Shown: positions 1 to 5,180 of the stretch, piece by piece
Layout of the letters: the number at the start of each line of letters is the position of its first letter
Position numbering within the stretch: position 1 is the first letter of the stretch
Source of the DNA: Candidatus Bathyarchaeota archaeon
GTDB taxonomy: Archaea > Thermoproteota > Bathyarchaeia > Bathyarchaeales > Bathycorpusculaceae
Reading direction: 5' to 3'
Length of the DNA stretch: 6,622 nucleotides
Assembly (NCBI GenBank): GCA_026014845.1
Contig: JAOZHM010000212.1
Coordinates: 1 to 6,622, forward strand
Notes under the pieces: model-generated
The model's input: the letters and a program-made list of their open reading frames with translations, nothing else
Databases searched by the model: none
Told to the model about the DNA's origin: nothing
Position numbers and translations under genes: made by a program

Positions 1-375
1 GCTTCTTCAGCTACTCTGTCCGTGCTTGCCGAGAGAACAAAGATATCGCCATGGGGATTATACGGAGGAAAAAACGGAGCCAAAGGTGAATACTACATCG
101 TAAAGCCGAATGGAAAACGAATAAAGCTAAAGTCCAAATGCACAGTCAAAGTTGGGAAAGGCGACATTTTCGTTGTAAAGACTCCAGGTGGGGGAGGCTA
201 CGGAAACCCGTTGGAACGGCAACCAGAAATTGTGCACCGCGATGTAATAAATGGACTCGTTTCATTAGAAGCAGCCAAAAAAGATTATGGAGTAGCGATA
301 GACCCCGTCACCATGAAGATTAATTGGAAATCCACCCAACTGCTTAGAGCAAAGCAGAAAAACATAGTAACTTAA
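1..375 (+). CDS. hyuB: N-methylhydantoinase B / 5-oxoprolinase-type subunit HyuB, C-terminal part
   Basis: This is the C-terminal 124 codons of a hydantoinase B/oxoprolinase family subunit, cut by the left window edge; the frame is open from base 1 and stops at TAA 373-375. HyuB proteins work with HyuA in ATP-dependent ring opening of hydantoins or 5-oxoproline, or in related carboxylases, in the cytoplasm. The visible family signatures, numbered from the window edge, are the opening ATLSVLAER, the glycine-rich PWGLYGGKNGAKG at about 17-29, and TPGGGGYGNPLER at about 61-73. The usual tail follows: RDVINGLVSLEAAKKDYGVAI. Full-length members are over 500 residues, so about three quarters lies upstream. 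The true substrate cannot be told from this end. Lysine and glutamate codons mostly end in A, as in the next gene. The family call is firm; the exact reaction is not. Confidence 0.9.
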   Translation, partial: ASSATLSVLAERTKISPWGLYGGKNGAKGEYYIVKPNGKRIKLKSKCTVKVGKGDIFVVKTPGGGGYGNPLERQPEIVHRDVINGLVSLEAAKKDYGVAIDPVTMKINWKSTQLLRAKQKNIVT

Positions 376-405
376 TTGGAGAGCTTACATTACAATCTGC
401 AAAGT

Positions 406-443
406 GTTATTAAGTATTCTATGAAAATAAGATAGGAAGGGAG
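406..443 (+). promoter_or_regulatory. Possible TATA element and ribosome binding site for the DUF47 gene
   Basis: The 68 bases between hyuB and the DUF47 gene are A/T-rich. GTTATTAAG at 406-414 could be an archaeal TATA box, which would place a transcription start near 436-440. AGGAAGGGAG at 434-443 is a purine-rich Shine-Dalgarno-like run directly ahead of the ATG at 444. If the TATA guess is right, the leader would be very short, so the ribosome site may instead serve a read-through transcript from hyuB. The ribosome site is seen directly; the TATA box is a weak inference. Confidence 0.4.
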
Positions 444-1121
444 ATGAAAAGCTTGGAAAAGAAAAGCTATACTTGGTTTGAAAGACGAAGAAGAACAAAA
501 GTGTTAGATTTAGCTCATGAACAGATAACAAAGGCTCTTGACACAGTTACGTTACTTCACTATGCAGTACAAAATATTTCGGAAGCAAAGAGAAAAGAAG
601 CAATGCGACATGTTGATAACATCTTTAAAACAGAAAAAGAAGTTGACAAACTACGAACAGAAGTTTTTAGAGAGTTATCGAAGGGCGCAGCCTTATTTGC
701 GGAATACCGCGAAGACTTAATGCATCTTGTGAAGCGGCTTGATACACTTGCAGATCATGTAAAGGATGCGGGGAGATGCGTGAAAATGCTTGCAGATTCA
801 CAAATCCCGAAAGAACTGTGGGAAAAAACCGTTCACATGGTTTCAACTCTAGTGGAATGTGCCAATGCTCTTCGCGGCAGCATTGAAAAAATCGCTGTAA
901 ATTCAGCAGCAGCCATAAAAGGAGCCAAAAAAGTTGAACAAATTGAAGGCAAAATTGATGAAGAATACCTTGAAACCAAATCGTTATTCGTTAAATATGG
1001 AGATCAGATAAACAGTGGCACCATGGTAATATTTGACGATTTAGTTGAGTTTATTGAACACGCTGCGGACATGTGTGCCGACACAGCAGATTATATTGTA
1101 ATACTTGCAAGTAGAGAATAG
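444..1121 (+). CDS. PhoU-like DUF47 family protein
   Basis: A complete 225-residue protein, the normal length for the DUF47/PhoU-like family (TIGR00153 type). It is predicted to be all helical and cytoplasmic, forming the PhoU-type bundle that binds metal clusters and usually regulates phosphate uptake through a Pit-type transporter. The visible ExxxD metal-binding repeats are E64-D68 (in TEKEVDKLRTEVFREL), E168-D172 (in VEQIEGKIDEE) and E205-D209 (in EFIEHAADMCADTAD). An acidic helix, DLMHLVKRLDTLADHV, lies around 91-106. The N-terminus is basic (ERRRRTK, about 13-19), and no signal peptide or membrane segment is seen. The start is chosen because a strong purine run precedes the ATG. A Pit permease gene normally sits beside such a gene, but none is found on either side here. 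Codon use is strongly A-ending (21 GAA to 2 GAG by hand count), unlike the genes further right. The family is sure; a phosphate role is inferred from relatives. Confidence 0.95.
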   Translation: MKSLEKKSYTWFERRRRTKVLDLAHEQITKALDTVTLLHYAVQNISEAKRKEAMRHVDNIFKTEKEVDKLRTEVFRELSKGAALFAEYREDLMHLVKRLDTLADHVKDAGRCVKMLADSQIPKELWEKTVHMVSTLVECANALRGSIEKIAVNSAAAIKGAKKVEQIEGKIDEEYLETKSLFVKYGDQINSGTMVIFDDLVEFIEHAADMCADTADYIVILASRE

Positions 1122-1218
1122 AACACGCTAGAATGGAATGTTACTAATTCGGTTTAGGCATCTCCACTGCAAGCTGTACCAGTCGGACTTGGATATTCAA
1201 AAAGGTTTCTCCCTACGA

Positions 1219-1299
1219 TTTTTTCACTCATATTTCAATTTACCTCAGCGGCAATATTATCTTTACATATGGTTGTTCGTTTTTCGCATTTTTGCTTTT
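1219..1299 (+). terminator. T-rich runs, possible archaeal terminator for the DUF47 transcript
   Basis: Runs of T on the + strand at 1219-1224 (six), 1280-1284 (five), 1289-1293 (five) and 1296-1299 (four) lie 100-180 bases after the DUF47 stop. Archaeal RNA polymerase commonly stops at such oligo-T tracts without needing a hairpin. The position fits the end of the upstream transcript, but T-rich tracts are common in spacer DNA, so this is a modest-confidence inference. Confidence 0.4.
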
Positions 1300-1318
1300 G
1301 TTATTGTCAGGCTTGTAG

Positions 1319-1438
1319 TCCTTATGGCAACCTGCTGAACGCTTAGCGCGCGCGAATGCAACCGTTGACACGATTAAGAAATATGGGGAACCTTCTCCTC
1401 CAGCACTAATCATTAAAGCAGTCAAACATCCGAAATAA
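1319..1438 (+). pseudogene. Coding-like remnant, C-terminal tail of an unidentified protein
   Basis: This frame is open for 39 codons from just after a TAG (1316-1318) to TAA (1436-1438) and has no ATG, GTG or TTG start. The predicted peptide contains PAERLARANATVDTIKKYGE followed by PSPPALIIKAVKHPK. Its balanced, soluble composition looks like a real protein end with a helix and a short strand, unlike the Phe-rich noise of the other frames. No matching upstream part is found in any frame, so if real, the 5' portion has been lost or frameshifted away. I do not recognise the family. The frame overlaps the left arm and loop of the inverted repeat, so a structured non-coding element is an alternative explanation. 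Confidence is low. Confidence 0.25.
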
Positions 1439-1465
1439 GTAAAAAGCGCGCGCTCTGTACAGCAG
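1332..1465. repeat. Imperfect GC-rich inverted repeat around a 92-base core
   Basis: The left arm at 1332-1353 reads CTGCTG, A, AC, GCTT, AGCGCGCGC. The right arm at 1446-1465, read on the - strand, is CTGCTG, T, AC, AG, AGCGCGCGC. That gives 17 matching positions (6+2+9) interrupted by one mismatch and a 4-versus-2-base internal difference. The two GCGCGCG cores stand out in an A/T-rich neighbourhood; each is partly self-palindromic (for example AGCGCGCGCT at 1445-1454). The pair could be a stem with a 92-base loop, the ends of a very small mobile element, or protein binding sites. No flanking target duplication was evident by eye. The pairing is seen directly; its function is unknown. Confidence 0.6.
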
Positions 1466-1468
1466 AAA

Positions 1469-1510
1469 CGAATAATAAGACTATAACTTTAGTGTAAGCG
1501 TTAAGAGGTG
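1469..1510 (+). promoter_or_regulatory. Likely deoC promoter and ribosome binding site
   Basis: The A/T-rich element CGAATAATAAGA at 1469-1480, with a purine-rich stretch (GCAGAAA) before it, resembles an archaeal BRE/TATA pair and would put the transcription start near 1500. CTATAACTTT at 1481-1490 is an alternative TATA site. AGAGGTG at 1504-1510 is a good Shine-Dalgarno sequence, five bases before the TTG start, and it decides that start. The ribosome site is convincing; the TATA assignment is tentative. Confidence 0.55.
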
Positions 1511-1515
1511 GAAAA

Positions 1516-2187
1516 TTGGCCGTTTCAAAGGAAGAACTGGCAAGGATGATGGATTCTACGAATGTTAAGGCTACAGCGACCGAAAGCGAAATTGAAAAAT
1601 TGTGTAAAGACGCTGTAGAGTATGGTTTTGGATGCGTGTGTGTTAATCTGGTTTATGTCAAGTTGGCTGCAAGGCTTTTGAAAGGCTCGAAAGTTAAGGT
1701 TTGCTCAACGATAGGATTTCCATTTGGGGTTACGCTTTCGGAGATAAAGGCTTTGGAGGCTGTCAAAGCCGTGGAGAACGGAGCTGAGGAGCTGGATATG
1801 GTTATTAGTTTGAGTGCGTTGAAATCGGGTGATTATGAAGCTGTCAAGCGGGATGTTGCTGCTGTTGTTGATGTTAAACGGTTGTCAAACGAAATAGTTG
1901 TCAAGGTTATTATTGAAACAGTATGTTTGACAAAAGAGGAGAAAGTAATTGCTTGTAGGCTTGTTAAAGAGGCTGGCGCAGATTTTGTGAAAACTTCAAC
2001 TGGCTTTCTTGGCAAGGGAGCATCTGTTGAAGATGTTAGGTTGATGCGGCAGACTGTGGGCAGTGATTTTGGTGTTAAGGCAGCGGGTGGCATAAGAACG
2101 TACGCTGATGCGGTGGCTATGATTGAGGCTGGAGCGAACAGGATTGGAACAAGCACAGCAGTCATAATAATTGAAGGTGCACGATAA
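1516..2187 (+). CDS. deoC: Deoxyribose-phosphate aldolase (class I)
   Basis: A complete 223-residue TIM-barrel aldolase of normal archaeal length. The family reversibly splits 2-deoxyribose 5-phosphate into glyceraldehyde 3-phosphate and acetaldehyde, linking nucleoside breakdown to central carbon metabolism in the cytoplasm. The Schiff-base lysine is K159 in ADFVKTSTGF, the catalytic Asp is D94 in EELDMVISLSALKSGDY, and the second active-site Lys is K188 in VKAAGGIRT. The phosphate-binding end is the GGIRT and NRIGTST segment (about 191-214). The N-terminal signature is MMDSTNVKATAT, with Ser where many bacterial enzymes have His. VCVNLVYV carries Leu where Pro is usual after the Asn. It begins with TTG, supported by AGAGGTG five bases upstream; no better start lies nearby. 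It ends 3 bases from the stop of convergent argS. No other nucleoside-catabolism gene is nearby, so it is probably transcribed alone. Assignment is firm. Confidence 0.95.
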   Translation: MAVSKEELARMMDSTNVKATATESEIEKLCKDAVEYGFGCVCVNLVYVKLAARLLKGSKVKVCSTIGFPFGVTLSEIKALEAVKAVENGAEELDMVISLSALKSGDYEAVKRDVAAVVDVKRLSNEIVVKVIIETVCLTKEEKVIACRLVKEAGADFVKTSTGFLGKGASVEDVRLMRQTVGSDFGVKAAGGIRTYADAVAMIEAGANRIGTSTAVIIIEGAR

Positions 2188-2190
2188 CTT

Positions 2191-4140
2191 TTACATTCTT
2201 TCAGGAGCCACTATGCCAATTAGGTTAAGCGTGTTTCTGAGCACTATTCTTACGGCGTCAACTAGGGCGAGTCTTGCGTCGCTCAGTCCTTGTGGCTTGG
2301 CTTTTATGACTGGTAGGGCGTTGTAGAATGTGTTGAATTTGTCGGCTAAAACGTTAGCGAAGTCAGCGATTAGGTTGGGCTTGAGGAGTTCTGCTGCTTC
2401 GATGAAAATGTCTGGAAAACTTGAAATGGTCAGGATTATTTCATGCTCCAATTTTTCTTTTAGTAGGTTGTATGCTGGTTTTTCAGGTTTTCTTGCGGCT
2501 TTTCTTAGGATGCTACAGGCTCTTGCATGAGAGTATTGAATGTACGGTGCGCTGTTTGTTTCGAAGTTGAGTACTCTGTCCCATGTGAACACGACGGGTT
2601 TGGAGGGGTCAACTTCTACGAGGGCGTATCGTACTGCACCCATACCGACAAAGTTTGCGATTTCTTGTTTTTGTTCTTCCGACAGTTGTGGGGAACGCTT
2701 CGAAACTTCTTCGTATGCCCGTTTTACTGCTTCGTCCATGACTTCGTCGAATTTTATGTAGCGTCCTGTTCGGCTTGACATTGTGTAGCCTGGAAGGCTT
2801 ACGAGGTTGTAGGCGAAGTGAATTAGGTTGTCTGCGTAATTGCCGTAGCCCAAGGCGTGAAGGGCTATCTTCAAATGCAATTGAGCTAACTTTTGCTCCA
2901 TCCCAATAACGTTGATGACTTTTTCAGCTCTTTCAAACTTCCACAAAGTGTAGGCGATGTCTCTTGTCGGGTAGAGTGTTGTGCCGTCTGCACGTATAAG
3001 CGTCAATGAAGGAACTTCGTAGGATTCTCTTAAACCGAGTTTTTTCTTTAGGTCGAATTGTTGAACGGCTTTTTCGGCGTCGAATTCTAAGATTCCGCCT
3101 AGAGGGAAAACGTATGGTGTCTTCTTCAGTTTTTCAAGAACAGTTTGGACCCTGCTTGTCCAGGCTAGTTCGCTTTCCCAGTCCCAAGAGTCATAGGAGA
3201 CTTCTGCGCGGTTTAGGGTTTGTTTGAGACCCTGCAGGCATAGTTCACTGACGCCCCGTATGAGCTGTTTGGCTCTTTCGTGTCCAGCTTCATATGCCTT
3301 GTTTAGTTCGTTGATTTTCTTTTCAGGATCTTCGTCTTCGGTTATTCTTTCTAGGAGCTCTTCAAAGAGATTTGGATGTTTTTCTTTCAGCTCAGCAGCA
3401 GCAGACATCCAATCGTCCAGTTCCTTGTTCAGGTTCGGGATTTCTTCGGTTGCTGAGACTGCTTTTGCGCGTTCGAGTTCTCTTTTTAGACGCTTGATTT
3501 CGATTAGGCAGCTTGTGATTGTGTATATTTTGCCGAGGAAGTGGTCTGGTTTCTCGTCGGGTTTTGGTCTGCCGAGCTTTTTGTATCCGTAGGCTAGTAC
3601 GGCTGATTGGCGTCCTACGTCGTCGACGTAGAAGTGGCGGTAGACGTTGTGGCCTCTGGATTTGAGCAGTTGGGCTATGGCGTCGCCGAGCATGGGGTTT
3701 CTGGCTTGGCCGATGTGCATTGGATGCAGAGGATTTGCGCTGGTGTGTTCAACGATGATTTTTAGGGGCTTGTCGGTTTTGACGAGGCCGTATTCGATGT
3801 CAAGATGCCTGACGGATTCGATTGTTATGGATGAAAACTTCGGGAAGTCTACGTGAAAGTTTATGTAGCCTCCTCCAGCGGCATCAACATGCTCGATTAG
3901 GGAAAACTTTGACTTGTTTAGGGCCTCAACTAGGCGTTTAGCCAAAGTGAGGGGGTTTTCGTTTAGTTGTTTGGCAAGCTCAAAACATAGTGAGGAAGCC
4001 AATTGACCGAACTCTGGATTAGGCGGTCTCTCCAATGATAAACGTGTGATCTGGGTTTCAGAAAAAAGTTTTTGGAGTGAACCTTCCAAGCTGTTTTGGC
4101 ATTCCAAGCGGAATTCGGCGAAGGGATTTTCTGAAACCAT
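2191..4140 (-). CDS. argS: Arginyl-tRNA synthetase (class I, archaeal type)
   Basis: Charges tRNA-Arg with arginine in the cytoplasm. The longest frame begins at 4188 (665 residues, numbering used here). I prefer the ATG at 4140 (M17, 649 residues): GGAG lies nine bases ahead of it, an A/T-rich promoter-like element would start the mRNA downstream of the first ATG, and the sequence after M17 (SENPFAEFRLEC) looks like the family's normal N-terminus. Domains in order: N-terminal tRNA D-loop-binding domain (about 20-115), Rossmann catalytic domain starting at EHTSANPLHPMHIG (147-160), a long charged helical insertion (about 215-330), the second catalytic half with MSSRTGRYIKFDEVMDEA (470-487), and the DALR anticodon-binding domain (about 545-665, with NSAPYIQYSHARACSILRKA). 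Two signatures are unusual: HIGH reads HIGQ (158-161), and the KMSKS-loop lysine is Thr (TMSSR). Family identity is certain; the start is probable. Confidence 0.95.
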   Translation of the reverse strand: MVSENPFAEFRLECQNSLEGSLQKLFSETQITRLSLERPPNPEFGQLASSLCFELAKQLNENPLTLAKRLVEALNKSKFSLIEHVDAAGGGYINFHVDFPKFSSITIESVRHLDIEYGLVKTDKPLKIIVEHTSANPLHPMHIGQARNPMLGDAIAQLLKSRGHNVYRHFYVDDVGRQSAVLAYGYKKLGRPKPDEKPDHFLGKIYTITSCLIEIKRLKRELERAKAVSATEEIPNLNKELDDWMSAAAELKEKHPNLFEELLERITEDEDPEKKINELNKAYEAGHERAKQLIRGVSELCLQGLKQTLNRAEVSYDSWDWESELAWTSRVQTVLEKLKKTPYVFPLGGILEFDAEKAVQQFDLKKKLGLRESYEVPSLTLIRADGTTLYPTRDIAYTLWKFERAEKVINVIGMEQKLAQLHLKIALHALGYGNYADNLIHFAYNLVSLPGYTMSSRTGRYIKFDEVMDEAVKRAYEEVSKRSPQLSEEQKQEIANFVGMGAVRYALVEVDPSKPVVFTWDRVLNFETNSAPYIQYSHARACSILRKAARKPEKPAYNLLKEKLEHEIILTISSFPDIFIEAAELLKPNLIADFANVLADKFNTFYNALPVIKAKPQGLSDARLALVDAVRIVLRNTLNLIGIVAPERM

Positions 4141-4193
4141 TAACGTTTTCTCCATTTTTTGCAGATTCTCTAAACTTCTTAGGGTCATTGTTC

Positions 4194-4204
4194 TATTTTA
4201 ATTT
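4194..4204 (-). promoter_or_regulatory. argS: Possible TATA box for argS
   Basis: On the - strand this reads AAATTAAAATA. An archaeal TATA box here would start transcription about 25 bases downstream, near 4174. That lies after the first in-frame ATG (4188) and before the ATG at 4140, leaving a leader of about 34 bases that contains the GGAG at 4150-4153. This is part of the reason for choosing the 4140 start. It is an inference from position and base content only. Confidence 0.4.
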
Positions 4205-4220
4205 GAACAGCTCAGTAAAG

Positions 4221-4263
4221 GCAAAAGGCTATATTCCCTTTTCAATAAGGGTTTTTGAGATGA
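4221..4263 (+). promoter_or_regulatory. Possible promoter and ribosome site for the deacetylase gene
   Basis: CTATATT at 4229-4235, preceded by purine-rich GCAAAAGG, resembles a BRE/TATA pair and would start transcription near 4258. GAGATGA at 4257-4263 is a Shine-Dalgarno-like run three bases before the ATG at 4267. The predicted leader would be only about ten bases, so either the TATA call or the exact start site may be slightly off. Divergent expression with argS from this short region is expected. Confidence 0.4.
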
Positions 4264-4266
4264 TTT

Positions 4267-5109
4267 ATGAAGACGAAGATAATCTTTTCTAAGAAGTGCT
4301 TCGAGTATGGGTCTTTGCACATAGAAGGACCTAGAAGGGTTAGGATAGCTTACGAAATTCTAAGGGAAAGAGGATACGATTTTTTGACGCCGGAACCAGC
4401 GTCAGAAGAAGATATTCTTAGGGTGCATGATGCTGAGTACGTTCGGAGGCTTAAAGAGGGCCCAGTTGCGGATGCTGACACTCCGGCCTACGAGAATGTT
4501 TATGAGTATGCGAGGCTTTCGGCTGGAGGAGCTGTTCTAGCGGCTAAGGTTGAGGGATTTTCTTTGATGAGGCCTCCGGGTCATCATGTTGGCAGAAGAG
4601 GCGTAGCTCTTGGTGCAAGCACTAAGGGATTCTGCTATCTAAACAACATGGCGATAGCTGTGAGGTTTTTGGGTAAACCGGCTTTGATTTTGGATATTGA
4701 TGGCCATCATGGTAATGGGACTCAGGAAATTTTCTTAGGAGACGAAAAAGTGACATATGTTGGGTTGCACCGGTATCCGCATTATCCTGGTACGGGCTAC
4801 AGTTCTGAGGGTAATTGCTTAAACTTTCCTTTGAGAGGTGATTGTGGAGATGAGGTTTACTTGAAGACTTTGGATGAAGCCTTAAGCAAAGTTGACCTTG
4901 ATAAGTTTGAGGTTGTTGCAGTTTCAGCTGGATTTGACGCTCACGCTGGAGACTTAGCCTCTCTGGACTTGACCGAACTAGGCTTCAATAAGATAGGAAA
5001 AAAGATAGCATCATTAAGGAAGCATACGTTTTTTGTTTTGGAAGGTGGATATTCCGGTGAGAACAACGGAAAAGACATTGATGAGCTGTTGAAAAGCTTT
5101 GAACTTTAG
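4267..5109 (+). CDS. Zinc-dependent deacetylase, HDAC / acetylpolyamine amidohydrolase family
   Basis: A complete 280-residue class II-type deacetylase, at the short end for the family. These enzymes remove acetyl groups from lysines of proteins or from acetylated polyamines using one zinc ion. The catalytic histidine pair is H106-H107 in MRPPGHHVGR. The zinc ligands are D145 and H147 in ILDIDGHHGNGTQ, and D224 in VSAGFDAHAGD. The transition-state Tyr is Y262 in LEGGY. Other family marks are GFCYLNNMAIA (121-131) and GLHRYPHYPGTGY (166-178). All catalytic residues are present, so it should be active. No signal peptide or membrane segment is seen. It is divergent from argS and lies 71 bases before the XPB helicase gene on the same strand, so shared transcription is possible. 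Whether the target is a chromatin protein, another protein, or a polyamine cannot be told from the sequence. Family assignment is firm; substrate is open. Confidence 0.9.
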   Translation: MKTKIIFSKKCFEYGSLHIEGPRRVRIAYEILRERGYDFLTPEPASEEDILRVHDAEYVRRLKEGPVADADTPAYENVYEYARLSAGGAVLAAKVEGFSLMRPPGHHVGRRGVALGASTKGFCYLNNMAIAVRFLGKPALILDIDGHHGNGTQEIFLGDEKVTYVGLHRYPHYPGTGYSSEGNCLNFPLRGDCGDEVYLKTLDEALSKVDLDKFEVVAVSAGFDAHAGDLASLDLTELGFNKIGKKIASLRKHTFFVLEGGYSGENNGKDIDELLKSFEL

Positions 5110-5180
5110 TCTAAAAGTGACAGGCTGATGGAGCGAATGGAAAGAGGTTTAAGGTTTGTGCGAGGAAAGATGAAGCGTGG

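Larger units (their letters stand above)
1122..1515. other. Gene-poor intergenic region of 394 bases
   Basis: No intact gene is convincing here on either strand. Three things stand out, in order: oligo-T runs at about 1219-1300, an imperfect GC-rich inverted repeat with arms at 1332-1353 and 1446-1465, and a startless coding-like frame ending at 1438. The last 45 bases hold the likely promoter and ribosome site of deoC. A frame with an ATG at 1138 runs 66 codons, but its product is rich in Phe, Tyr, Arg and Leu with no recognisable motif, and T-rich DNA explains it. No tRNA-like cloverleaf or CRISPR-like repeat series was seen. Confidence 0.7.

Noticed and set aside
1138..1338. A 66-codon + strand frame after the DUF47 gene
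   Set aside because: No ribosome site, Phe/Tyr/Arg/Leu-rich product from T-rich DNA, and no recognisable motif; it runs through the oligo-T region.
1240..1425. A 61-codon - strand frame in the gap
   Set aside because: It is antisense to the coding-like remnant, which has the more protein-like composition; no ribosome site or motif supports it.
1345..1454. The two GCGCGC sites, 100 bases apart, as a CRISPR-like or tandem direct repeat
   Set aside because: Only two copies exist, and the matching context extends in inverted, not direct, orientation.
1340..1465. tRNA or riboswitch in the deoC upstream region
   Set aside because: No cloverleaf, no T-loop consensus and no known riboswitch core could be recognised; only the inverted repeat is supported.
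1833..2165. A 110-codon - strand frame inside deoC
   Set aside because: It lies fully within a gene with all the catalytic motifs of the aldolase; its Ser/Thr/Ala-rich product is an antisense shadow.
3224..3592. A 122-codon + strand frame inside argS
   Set aside because: Antisense to the charged helical insertion of ArgRS; the Ser/Phe-rich product is typical of antisense reading of Glu/Lys-rich codons.
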